From Cytophagaceae bacterium (lineage in GTDB: Bacteria > Bacteroidota > Bacteroidia > Cytophagales > UBA9547), in assembly GCA_027488865.1 (NCBI GenBank), contig JAIYAU010000020.1, positions 1 through 64,000 on the forward strand: 64,000 bases of DNA, in the 5' to 3' direction. This document shows, piece by piece, positions 1 through 9,328 of the stretch; within the stretch, counting starts at the first letter, position 1, and the number at the start of each line of letters is the position of its first letter. A model generated the notes under the pieces. That model was not told the origin of the DNA. It searched no databases and was given only the letters and a program-made list of their open reading frames with translations. Made by a program: the position numbers and the translations under genes.

Positions 1-2
1 AT

Positions 3-1934
3 TTACTACTTTTTTTATCGGTTTATGTATTGTATTTATTGCCGCAAGTAGCTCAATCTCAGATACAAACGCTTAGTAGTGATAAAACACAACACAAAAT
101 AACTAATGACAAACTTACAGTATTTTGTGATAGCACTAACCTGTTGACTATCAACGATATTCTTAAAATAGACTCATCTCTTTTTTCTCGAAATAATAAA
201 ACTTACCCTGTTATAGAAAATGGGAAATACACCTATTGGGTCAAAATAAAATTGATAAATAAAAGTGAAAATACAAGATGGGTGCTTGAAAATGCTGACT
301 CCCACATACAAGAGTTTAGCTTTTACTTTGTTGATAAGAATCTTAAAATTTCCACAGCAAAAGCAGGTAACAGCTGGCCTTTTAACCTCAAAGAATATGA
401 TCATAAAAATTTCATATTTGATTTGCCTATTGCTTATAACGATCAAGCAACGGTATATTTAAAAGCACGATCTAATTATAAAAATCCCCTTATTATTAAT
501 ATTAAAAGTTTCTCTTCTTTTTCTTCTTACGCGTTCTCAGAATATTTAATATTAGGGCTTTTTTATGGTATTTTATTGGTAATGTTGGTTTATAACATTA
601 TTCTTTATTTTTCTATTTATGAAAGAATATACTTATATTATTCACTATATGTGCTGGCAAGTATTTTGTTAACATTATCTGAAGATGGCCTTGGGTTTCA
701 GTATTTATGGCCATCATTGCCTGGACTTAATCAATTTGCCACTAATTATTCTCCGCTTTTATTACTACTTACATTTACCATTTATGCAAAAAAATTCCTT
801 CACACCCGAGAAAAGACTACTTTACTTGATAATTTGATAAATGTTGTAACTGGCGTTTATTTGGTTTATTTTCTTGCCAAGGTGTTTGTTAATACTATTC
901 CATGGAATCCATCATTCTTTATTGTTCCATTTCTCCTTATTTATGCAGCAGCTATTGTTTCTTATAAAAAAGGGAATTATGTAGCAAAATACTTTATCAT
1001 AGCCTACACTTTTATCATTTTTAGCCTTTTGCTACTTATCGCAAGGCTTACAGGTATTCTACATCAAAGTAACGTTTTTACAGTTTATTCTTTCAATATT
1101 GGGCTGGTTATAGAAGTTGTATTGTTTTCTTATTCACTTTCCGAAAGAATGAAATTTCTTAAATTAGATAAAGAGAAGGCTGATCAAAAAATTATACAGC
1201 AACTAAAAGAAAATGAGGTTCTTAAAGATAGAGTAAATAAAGAACTTGAAATGAAGGTTTCTGAACGTACCAAAGAACTTGCAGAGGCAAATGTAGTTTT
1301 GAATCAACAAAAAGAGGAATTGGAAACAGCTAATGACCAATTGAACATTCAAGCCGAAGAGCTAGAAGCAGTAAATGAACAATTACTCATGCAGGCTGAG
1401 GAAATCAATAGAATAAATGAGCTACTTAGCAAAGAGAATGTTGCACTTAAAACAAACGTAGAGGAATTAGAAGAGGCAAGGATAATGCTAAAAGAGGTTA
1501 ATTTTGAGGAATTTAGCAAAGTTTTTCCAGATAATGAATCTTGTTTTAAATTTTTAACCGATTTTAAATGGGCTGACACTTATGCTTGCAGAAAGTGTGG
1601 AAATAAACGCCATGTGGCCTTGTCTCCGGGTGATGAACATAGCCGTAGATGTACAAAGTGTCGTTATAAAGAATCGGCTACTGCTTACACAATTTTTCAT
1701 AAATGTAAATTTCCTATAACCAAGGCATTTTATATGTTGTTTTTAATTTATGCTTCTAAAAACAAAATCACCTCGCAGCAGCTATCAGAACTATTACAGT
1801 TGAGATTAAGTACCTGTTGGCAGTTTAATAAAAAGATTAAAGAAGCTATGGATAACAAGAAAAAGGCCAAAGGTGACCATCACAAGCAAGATGGATGGAC
1901 TGTGCTTATTCCGTATGAGCAAGAGGGGGATTAA
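3..1934 (+). CDS. 7TMR-DISM-like membrane sensor with coiled coil and C-terminal IS1595-type transposase zinc-ribbon domain (5' truncated by window edge)
   Basis: Reading frame is open to the window edge; codons before the TTG at 30 read LLLFLSVYVLYLLPQVAQSQ, a signal peptide. Extracellular beta domain, ~7 hydrophobic helices, coiled coil (KVSERTKELAEANVVL...), then CRKCG...CTKCRYKESATAYTIFHKCKFPITKAFYMLFLI. Confidence 0.85.
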   Translation, partial: LLLFLSVYVLYLLPQVAQSQIQTLSSDKTQHKITNDKLTVFCDSTNLLTINDILKIDSSLFSRNNKTYPVIENGKYTYWVKIKLINKSENTRWVLENADSHIQEFSFYFVDKNLKISTAKAGNSWPFNLKEYDHKNFIFDLPIAYNDQATVYLKARSNYKNPLIINIKSFSSFSSYAFSEYLILGLFYGILLVMLVYNIILYFSIYERIYLYYSLYVLASILLTLSEDGLGFQYLWPSLPGLNQFATNYSPLLLLLTFTIYAKKFLHTREKTTLLDNLINVVTGVYLVYFLAKVFVNTIPWNPSFFIVPFLLIYAAAIVSYKKGNYVAKYFIIAYTFIIFSLLLLIARLTGILHQSNVFTVYSFNIGLVIEVVLFSYSLSERMKFLKLDKEKADQKIIQQLKENEVLKDRVNKELEMKVSERTKELAEANVVLNQQKEELETANDQLNIQAEELEAVNEQLLMQAEEINRINELLSKENVALKTNVEELEEARIMLKEVNFEEFSKVFPDNESCFKFLTDFKWADTYACRKCGNKRHVALSPGDEHSRRCTKCRYKESATAYTIFHKCKFPITKAFYMLFLIYASKNKITSQQLSELLQLRLSTCWQFNKKIKEAMDNKKKAKGDHHKQDGWTVLIPYEQEGD

Positions 1935-1940
1935 AATATT

Positions 1941-1975
1941 AATTGATAATAGATAATAGATAATAGATAATTGTA
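1941..1975 (+). repeat. Heptanucleotide tandem repeat AATTGAT-(AATAGAT)x3-AATTGTA
   Basis: Read directly from sequence. Confidence 0.85.
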
Positions 1976-2098
1976 AAGGGTTAGTAAGTGATGTATTATA
2001 ACTAACCTGGTTCTTGGTTAAACTATTGACAATGTTTTTTACAATGAATTCTTAAATTATTTAGAACTTGTTTAATGTTTGTTCAAATTTAATAAGTC

Positions 2099-2794
2099 TT
2101 ATTCTTCAAATTGTCCTAAGATACACCAATCAAAAGGAGCCCAAACGGCGGATTTAATTCCGGCATATTTTAGGCCATTGTTAGCCCATACGTTACAGGT
2201 TTTAAAAAGTGTGTATCTACCTTTAGCTTCAACAAACATATCTCTTTTATTATCATAATACCAGCAACATCCTATGTATTGGGGAAGACCATTATTGTTT
2301 AACTGAAACGATTCTTTTATATAAGTTTTTAGCCTTAGATAAGATTTTTGATCTACCAACACCTTTTTAACTTGAGTTCCTTCGGTTGGCACGTTGTTGT
2401 AAAAAGTGAGGTGCATAGCTGCAGACGAGAGCCCAAACAATGCCCTAAATGCAGTAGAAAATGTGAGGTCGCCCCAAGTAGGGGTGTCAAGATAGAAACC
2501 CTTGTCTCCCCATCCATAAGCAACATACTTGGGTTGACTAAACGGCTGATACGACTTGAGATAATTGGTAATATTGTCTAATGTATCAAAAGGAATCACA
2601 ATATCTGTATGAACTCCGTTTGAAACAACATAAATTGCGGTTCCTTTAGGATCAGGTCGCCAAGCTTCATTAGCCCTTATTCTAGAAAGAAGCCACGCCC
2701 CAGCTAAATACGAACCAACAAAACCTATTACGAACAGGGATGATAGTACTAAGATTTTGATTGTTGATTTAAAGTATTTAACAATTTTTGTCAT
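2099..2794 (-). CDS. DUF2459 / TIGR02117 family protein
   Basis: NGVHTDIVIP, YGWGDKGFYLDTPTWGDLT motifs; start moved to MTKIVKYF. Confidence 0.8.
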   Translation of the reverse strand: MTKIVKYFKSTIKILVLSSLFVIGFVGSYLAGAWLLSRIRANEAWRPDPKGTAIYVVSNGVHTDIVIPFDTLDNITNYLKSYQPFSQPKYVAYGWGDKGFYLDTPTWGDLTFSTAFRALFGLSSAAMHLTFYNNVPTEGTQVKKVLVDQKSYLRLKTYIKESFQLNNNGLPQYIGCCWYYDNKRDMFVEAKGRYTLFKTCNVWANNGLKYAGIKSAVWAPFDWCILGQFEE

Positions 2795-2816
2795 AAATAT
2801 CAGCTCGTAAACAGTC

Positions 2817-2844
2817 ACCAGTTATCAATTATCAATTCACCAAC
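2817..2844 (-). repeat. Heptanucleotide repeat, minus strand AATTGAT-AATTGAT-AACTGGT
   Basis: Plus strand accagtt-atcaatt-atcaatt; between GH9 stop and DUF2459 start. Confidence 0.75.
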
Positions 2845-5393
2845 TAATTTTTGACAATTTTGATAGTACGTTGGCTAGAAGAATTGTAGAGATTCAAAAT
2901 ATAAATTCCCTTTTGTAAAAACGGTAGTTTGATTGTTTTTATTTCATTTGAATGAATATTATTCCAATTACCTTCATAAATTATTTGCCCTTTAATATCC
3001 AAAATTTTAATAAACCACATTTCATCTGATTCCTGGGGAAAGTTTAATTCGATTTGTTCATTAAAAGGATTTGGAACGACCTGTACAGAATTCGGTAAAA
3101 TTGGAGAACTAGCTTTATTATCTAGTTGGATTGCCAATGGCGTTGGTGGGTTATCAATTGCATCATTTAAATAAGCCAAAGCTAATAAAAACCAAGCATC
3201 ATGCGGCAACCATTGTTCTACCCAACGCCAGTTTTGCCAGTTATCTGTAGCAGCTTGGTCGTACGGTGCCCAATCAATATTAGTTTCATTTAAGTTTTTG
3301 GCACTTATTCCATTACAGATTCCACCAATGCGATTAGGCCCCTTGCTACCATTGAGATAAGTCGGATAGGTAGTTGTGCCAACTCCTGTCATCATACAAA
3401 CGTCAAATGGATTTTTGCCCAATACCCAATCTAATTGAGAGGTGATTAGTTTAGCGCTATAACTCGTATCTAAACTATTTAGACCTAAAGATCTATTGGC
3501 CGCTAAAAATGCTGCTGACATACTAGCGATTCTTGCATTTTCTCCTTGCCACCAGTAGCCAGTTTCGTTAGCTTGTGGCACAAAAAATGCCTTCCTCGCT
3601 GCTTGTAAGGTGGAAGCACTATAAGGTTTTCCATACTGACGTACATAATTAAAAGAGTTGGTGACTTCTTTTGAGATTGATTGATACCAACTTACCCAAT
3701 TGGTAATAAAAGAATTGATTTCCGTATTTTTTGATGCATCAATGGTGTTGTATTCTAAGAGTGCCAGCACAGGCAAACCTTCGTCTGCGGCATGATAATA
3801 TGGCCTTGTATTAGCAACGTTGGAAGATAGCCAGCCTGCTGCATTTTGCAAAGAAAGCAATTTGGTAGCATATACCTGCGCATCTGCAAGGTAAGTAGCA
3901 TTAGTGGTGGCCTTATAAAGCTCTGTGGCAGCCAATAATCCACAATAAAAATCAATGATATTTTCTTGATGGTCATTACAATATTCTAAGTTTTTTGTAG
4001 CATAACCAGTACCAGGTGATTTTAAATGCGAGTATAAAACCTCCGCTTTAGCCAAATATTGGGCGGGTGTAAAATTACCTGTCGTAACATTAGATGTTTT
4101 GGCACGCGCCAAAGCGGCTATGGCTATACCAGCACCTTCGCGCATGGCAGCTTGAAAATTTGAAGATCTGCAATAATCACAAGCTGGTGCTTGACCCCAT
4201 TCGGTGATTTCACGGGTAGCAGGTGCTCCACCCCAATCGTCAAAAATGGCAATGTATAAGTAGCCTGCAGGATCCACATTTCTGACCAAATAATCAGCTC
4301 CCCATGCCACCTCTGACCATAAATTGGTTGAAAAGGAAGTATAAGCAGTTGGATTAATTTGATAAGCTTTCATTAAACTCCAAGCCACAAAAGGTATTTG
4401 TTGAGGATTAAAAAAATTGGCATAAGATAAATGTGACATGTGTTTTCCTGGGTCGCCTGTCGCGTCAGACCAACCACCGTAAACATTTACTTGGTCGTTT
4501 CTAGGCCCGTTAAACGACAAGGTAAGGTCAGCATTGTCAGTATTCCGCATAAGATTAAAGAATGACACAATTTTTGGTGCTGCTGTATTAAATAGTAAGT
4601 TTTTGTTAATTGAGAAACTATATGACGTAAGATTATTGATTTTAATTTTATAGCTGCCTATAGTTTGAAATGTCGAAAAATTCAGTTTAGCGAAATACCT
4701 TCCTGTCCAGCCAGTTACAACTTCTAAAGGTGAAAGTTTTCCTTTAAAAACTACAGCATTAGTAACATCATTTACAACAAAAAAACTATCTGAGGGTAGT
4801 GAATTATTGTCTATTTGGTACATTGCTTCCTTGGGTCCAATTTGTTCGTAACCCACTTGATTAATTAAAATTTTGCCAGAAGTAAATAGTATAGGATCAC
4901 CAATATTAAAATCATCGATAGTTACGGTATTGTTAAAACCAGTTCCTGCATTAAAAAAAATAGACGCTCTTACTATTTTGCTTGGGTCTACAGTTGCTGT
5001 TGAAGGAAAAGTTTGGTTGAATTTGCCAGTATAGTTAAACGTATATGTAACATAATTATTGTTGATTGTGATATTTTGGGTGGTAGGAGTGGCATTGGTC
5101 GACCTTCCGTTATTGTCAGTAAGATCAATTCTCATAGTAAATGCTGCCGGAGATTTTATTTTTAGCTTTAAAATTGGGTTAGCAGTGATATCAATAGAAC
5201 TAAATGAAAATTCCAAATTCTCAAAGCCAGTAGGAGAGGCAACTATGTTTAGCTCGCCATTTGAGGCAGTAAGATTAAATTTGGCAGGATTGGTACCTAT
5301 CCAACCATTTGATGAATTATTGGCAAAATCGACCAAAATTCCTGTTTGAGCCCAACTAAAAGCTGAACAGAATAGTAGTATTATATATTTCAT
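2844..5393 (-). CDS. Glycoside hydrolase family 9 (endoglucanase-like) with N-terminal carbohydrate-binding-like domain, CelD-type Ig domain and T9SS C-terminal sorting domain
   Basis: GGWSDATGDPGKHMSH, WVLGKNPFDVCMMTGVG, C-terminal VVPNPFNEQIELNFPQ...KGIYILNLYNSSSQRTIKIVKN. Confidence 0.9.
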   Translation of the reverse strand: MKYIILLFCSAFSWAQTGILVDFANNSSNGWIGTNPAKFNLTASNGELNIVASPTGFENLEFSFSSIDITANPILKLKIKSPAAFTMRIDLTDNNGRSTNATPTTQNITINNNYVTYTFNYTGKFNQTFPSTATVDPSKIVRASIFFNAGTGFNNTVTIDDFNIGDPILFTSGKILINQVGYEQIGPKEAMYQIDNNSLPSDSFFVVNDVTNAVVFKGKLSPLEVVTGWTGRYFAKLNFSTFQTIGSYKIKINNLTSYSFSINKNLLFNTAAPKIVSFFNLMRNTDNADLTLSFNGPRNDQVNVYGGWSDATGDPGKHMSHLSYANFFNPQQIPFVAWSLMKAYQINPTAYTSFSTNLWSEVAWGADYLVRNVDPAGYLYIAIFDDWGGAPATREITEWGQAPACDYCRSSNFQAAMREGAGIAIAALARAKTSNVTTGNFTPAQYLAKAEVLYSHLKSPGTGYATKNLEYCNDHQENIIDFYCGLLAATELYKATTNATYLADAQVYATKLLSLQNAAGWLSSNVANTRPYYHAADEGLPVLALLEYNTIDASKNTEINSFITNWVSWYQSISKEVTNSFNYVRQYGKPYSASTLQAARKAFFVPQANETGYWWQGENARIASMSAAFLAANRSLGLNSLDTSYSAKLITSQLDWVLGKNPFDVCMMTGVGTTTYPTYLNGSKGPNRIGGICNGISAKNLNETNIDWAPYDQAATDNWQNWRWVEQWLPHDAWFLLALAYLNDAIDNPPTPLAIQLDNKASSPILPNSVQVVPNPFNEQIELNFPQESDEMWFIKILDIKGQIIYEGNWNNIHSNEIKTIKLPFLQKGIYILNLYNSSSQRTIKIVKN

Positions 5394-5499
5394 TTTGAAG
5401 TAATTGTACTTCAAAATTATATATAATATTAAAATTATTCAATATTTTGCTTTGGTTTATTTCTGTAAACCTTTAGAGCTGGATTTAAGTAAATTAAAA

Positions 5500-6048
5500 T
5501 TACTTTTTAAGTACCCATGTTTCAATACCTTTTGTGTTAAGTTCTTCTCGCTTTCTTTTCGCATCTTCTAGATTAGAGGCCTCAAACACACAAACACGAT
5601 AAGTTGATTTGCCTTGATTTTCATCCTCTATTAAAATGGGATTTTCAACTTTCTGTTTTAGGCTACTAATTATTTTTTTTGAGTTCGTTTTGTTGGTAAG
5701 TGAGGCTGCTACCAAGTAGTAGGTAACATTAACTGGTTGCTCCTCGAACTTTACAATTTCTTCATCATTAGAAGGTTCTACAGATAGAGTGGGCGACTCT
5801 TCGTTTAATTTTTCTTCAGTTGGGTTATCTGATTTATGAATGGATGCAGTGGCGTTTGTTTCAATTTTACCATCAATCTTTATCGATTCCTTTTTATCCG
5901 CAATAATGTGGCCATGATGTTTAATTTTTAAGGCATAACTATATGCAAGCCAAACAATTAAAACCCCCATCACAATGGTGGCTGACATGAGCGTATTCAT
6001 CAAAAATGACATTTTTGATATCCATTGCATTTCTTTATTGGTATCCAT
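5500..6048 (-). CDS. Membrane-anchored SPOR-domain protein
   Basis: N-terminal TM helix and C-terminal SPOR-like repeat YYLVAASLTNKTNSKKIISSL...TYRVCVFEASNLEDAKRKREEL. Confidence 0.7.
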   Translation of the reverse strand: MDTNKEMQWISKMSFLMNTLMSATIVMGVLIVWLAYSYALKIKHHGHIIADKKESIKIDGKIETNATASIHKSDNPTEEKLNEESPTLSVEPSNDEEIVKFEEQPVNVTYYLVAASLTNKTNSKKIISSLKQKVENPILIEDENQGKSTYRVCVFEASNLEDAKRKREELNTKGIETWVLKK

Positions 6049-6060
6049 TAAATCAACTTG

Positions 6061-7140
6061 TTAAATAAATAATCGAATAATAATTTCAAAAGCCTCAAAA
6101 CTCGCAAAAAACAAACCTGTTCCAAAAGTGGCATTTTTAGCATTGATGTTAAACAAAGCATATGGAAATGCAGTAACTGCCATCATGCTATAGGCCATGG
6201 CTGCCACCAACAAGAATATTTCGCATACAAACACATGTTCTGCCAATACTAATACGAGTAGACTGGAAAAAAGTATAAACAACGATATAACTAAACATAA
6301 CTTTATTCCGTATTTTTTGGCTAAAAACGACATGGGAATGCTTGATAAGGCGGCAATAAGGAAAAATACGGATACATAAGTATGGTGATTAATGTGCTCA
6401 TTGTTACCAGCTAATTTGTGATGTAAAATACTTGGAAAAAGCTGTAAAATAGTGCCATGCGCTACCCCTGCCAACAATCCAAATATGATAACAGTTAAAA
6501 AGTTATTTTTTTCGTTGATATCCTCTTCATGGTGCTCTGTATGTATATTTTTTGTTGCGCTTCCAAAATAAGTACCAGTTATAATAAGTGCCAACCCTCC
6601 TACAAAAAACGTAGTAGATCCTCCTACACCTTCTAGAGATTCAAGCAATACTGGCTCAGCTACATAAATAAGTTCTTTTACCATAGCGATAATGGCCATA
6701 ATTAAAGTGAGATAGCTACTGCGTGAAAAAGTCTCAATAATGGCATTGGCTGGGCTGTGAAACAAATTCATCGAAATGAGCCAAAAGATAATCATAAGCG
6801 GCAAATATTGTACAAAACTCGCCAAAGCATGGTCTGAAATGGAATAAGACACCATCATAAAAATCATAGATGCAGTGCTAATACCAATGGCAAAAATTGT
6901 AAGCCAATTACCCTTTTTTTCCTTAAATTTATCTGTTAAATAACCTGCTAATAAAGGAATAAAAAGAACTACAACGGTTTGGGTGATTTTAACAAAATCA
7001 ATTAAAGACTCAAAATGAAACTTTCTTATTAATTGGGGTTGGTAATTATGGTAGGCCATCCAACTAATAAGAATTGCAGCATCTAATGACGCTAATGCCG
7101 CAATTTGATTCCATTTAATGGGTTGGTCTTGATGTTGCAT
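6061..7140 (-). CDS. MFS transporter (nucleoside:H+ symporter-like)
   Basis: ~12 hydrophobic segments, MFS-like. Confidence 0.7.
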   Translation of the reverse strand: MQHQDQPIKWNQIAALASLDAAILISWMAYHNYQPQLIRKFHFESLIDFVKITQTVVVLFIPLLAGYLTDKFKEKKGNWLTIFAIGISTASMIFMMVSYSISDHALASFVQYLPLMIIFWLISMNLFHSPANAIIETFSRSSYLTLIMAIIAMVKELIYVAEPVLLESLEGVGGSTTFFVGGLALIITGTYFGSATKNIHTEHHEEDINEKNNFLTVIIFGLLAGVAHGTILQLFPSILHHKLAGNNEHINHHTYVSVFFLIAALSSIPMSFLAKKYGIKLCLVISLFILFSSLLVLVLAEHVFVCEIFLLVAAMAYSMMAVTAFPYALFNINAKNATFGTGLFFASFEAFEIIIRLFI

Positions 7141-7236
7141 ACACTTAACTTTTAGTTTCTTATACCTACGAGGCGATACAAATAACGGATTGTTTCATTA
7201 ATAAATAAAATTATCTTATTGATATGCTGTTAATAA

Positions 7237-7267
7237 TTGTTATACTTAGAAAAAAACCTTAATTTTG
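7237..7267 (+). promoter_or_regulatory. Candidate Bacteroidota promoter for rpsA (TTG-N20-TAATTTTG)
   Basis: Matches TTTG-N19-21-TAnnTTTG-type consensus with 20-nt spacer, upstream of rpsA. Confidence 0.6.
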
Positions 7268-7353
7268 CAGTCCTTTCAAAGTGAGGGGCATTATTCTCTT
7301 GATAATGAATCATTTAACTATTTTCAGAAACATGCCAAATTTCTGAAGTATAA

Positions 7354-9180
7354 TTGGCGAAAACAAATTTTATGTCATCACCCATTGCAGATTTTAATTG
7401 GGAAGTAGTTGAGCGTAGGGGTATTAAAGGTGGATACACCAAAGAAGACCGCGCTAAATTGGAAGAAATGTACGAGACTACATTATATTCTTCTATTCAA
7501 AACGACGTTGTAAAAGGTACGGTTGTTGGTATCACCGACAGAGAGGTGGTTCTAAACATTGGCACCAAATCAGATGGGTTGGTTCCTTTGTCTGAATTTC
7601 GTGATATGCCTGAGTTAAAGGTTGGTCAATTGGTTGATGTATACATCGAAAATCAAGAGGACAAGTCAGGACAATTAATATTGTCACGTAAAAAAGCGAG
7701 AATTGTAAGTGCTTGGAATAATATCCAAGGTGCACTTGACAATGATATTGTGATTGAAGGTTTTGTGAAACGCAGAACTAAAGGTGGATTGATTGTTGAC
7801 ATTTTTGGTGTTGAGGCATTTTTACCTGGTTCTCAAATTGATGTAAAACCAATCCGCGATTTCGATATCTATGTTGGTAAGAAAATGGAAGTAAAAGTTG
7901 TGAAAATCAACAATACTAACGACAACGTAGTAGTTTCTCATAAAGTATTAATTGAAAAAGATATTGAGCAGCAGAAGAGCGCAATCTTGAACAACCTTGA
8001 AAAAGGCCAAGTTCTTGAAGGTGTGATCAAAAACATGACCAACTTCGGTGTATTTATCGATCTTGGTGGTGTGGATGGCTTGCTACATATTACAGATATT
8101 TCTTGGGGTCGTATCAACCACCCAGAAGAGGTGTTGAAACTAGACCAAAAAGTAAATATTGTAGTGCTTGATTTTGACGATGAGAAAAAACGTATCTCAT
8201 TGGGTATGAAGCAACTTACACCACATCCTTGGGATGCATTGCCTGTAGAAATCACAGTAGGTTCTAAAGTAAGTGGTAAAATCGTTAACGTGGCTGATTA
8301 CGGTTCATTCTTAGAAATTGTACCAGGCGTGGAAGGTTTGATTCACGTTTCAGAAATGTCATGGTCTCAACATTTACGCAATCCACAAGATTTCTTCAAA
8401 ATTAATGACGAAGTTAATGCGGTTGTTCTTACACTTGACCGTGATGAGCGCAAAATGTCGTTGGGCATTAAGCAATTAACAGAAGATCCTTGGACTAAAC
8501 AAGACTTATTAACTAAATACGCTGCAACTACCAAACATAAAGGAATTGTGCGTAATCTTACCAACTTTGGTTTGTTCTTAGAACTTGAAGAAGGTATCGA
8601 TGGTCTTGTACACGTATCTGATTTATCTTGGACCAAGAAAATTAAACATCCTTCTGAGTTTGTTAAAGTAGGAGATGAGTTGGAAGTAGTTGTGATAGAG
8701 CTTGACGTTGAAAATCGTCGTTTAGCTTTAGGCCATAAACAATTAGAAGAGAATCCTTGGGATACTTTTGAAGATATCTTTGGAGCAAACACTATCCATA
8801 AAGGTACAATAATTGTCAAGAATGACAAAGGTGCTGAAATCGAATTACCTTATGGTATAACTGGTTTTGCTACTTTAAAAAATCTTGCAAAAGAAGATGG
8901 TACTGTAGGAGAAGTAGGAGAGTCTCTTGATTTTAAAGTACTTGAGTTTTTCAAAGATGAGCGTAAAATCAATTTATCTCATTCTAAAGTAAATCTTGAA
9001 GACCTTAAAAAGCCAGCTGACAAAAAAGGAGGCAATGGTAAAAAAGGTGCTGAAAAAGCAAAAGAACAAGTTGTAGAAAAGTCTACACTTGGTGATATAG
9101 CAGAATTATCTGCCTTAAAAGAACAAATGGAAGAAAATGCTAAAAAATCTTCTAAGAAAAAATCTGAAGAGGCTGAATAA
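7354..9180 (+). CDS. rpsA: 30S ribosomal protein S1
   Basis: Multiple S1 motifs (GVFIDLGGVDGLLHITDISW etc.); TTG start, or downstream ATG at MSSPIADF. Confidence 0.96.
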   Translation: MAKTNFMSSPIADFNWEVVERRGIKGGYTKEDRAKLEEMYETTLYSSIQNDVVKGTVVGITDREVVLNIGTKSDGLVPLSEFRDMPELKVGQLVDVYIENQEDKSGQLILSRKKARIVSAWNNIQGALDNDIVIEGFVKRRTKGGLIVDIFGVEAFLPGSQIDVKPIRDFDIYVGKKMEVKVVKINNTNDNVVVSHKVLIEKDIEQQKSAILNNLEKGQVLEGVIKNMTNFGVFIDLGGVDGLLHITDISWGRINHPEEVLKLDQKVNIVVLDFDDEKKRISLGMKQLTPHPWDALPVEITVGSKVSGKIVNVADYGSFLEIVPGVEGLIHVSEMSWSQHLRNPQDFFKINDEVNAVVLTLDRDERKMSLGIKQLTEDPWTKQDLLTKYAATTKHKGIVRNLTNFGLFLELEEGIDGLVHVSDLSWTKKIKHPSEFVKVGDELEVVVIELDVENRRLALGHKQLEENPWDTFEDIFGANTIHKGTIIVKNDKGAEIELPYGITGFATLKNLAKEDGTVGEVGESLDFKVLEFFKDERKINLSHSKVNLEDLKKPADKKGGNGKKGAEKAKEQVVEKSTLGDIAELSALKEQMEENAKKSSKKKSEEAE

Positions 9181-9200
9181 GTTCTAAGTTAGTTCAATCA

Positions 9201-9239
9201 TTCAAAAGGTCGCTCAAAAGGCGACCTTTTGAATTTTTA
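9201..9239 (+). terminator. Intrinsic terminator of rpsA
   Basis: 13-bp perfect stem ttcaaaaggtcgc/gcgaccttttgaa, 7-nt loop, then T-rich tract. Confidence 0.9.
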
Positions 9240-9328
9240 TCAACTTCAACTAAAATATTATAATTTATGCTATATTTAAGCTTATTACTTTTTTGTTGAA
9301 TCGTGAGTATTACTAAATTTTTATAGAG

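Noticed and set aside
3-1934. Intact IS1595-family insertion sequence
   Set aside because: Only the zinc-ribbon and helical N-terminal module is present; no DDE domain or terminal inverted repeats were seen, and it is in frame with the receptor
8367-8828. 153-aa minus-strand ORF inside rpsA
   Set aside because: Antisense shadow ORF; the protein has low-complexity Ser-rich composition and no domain
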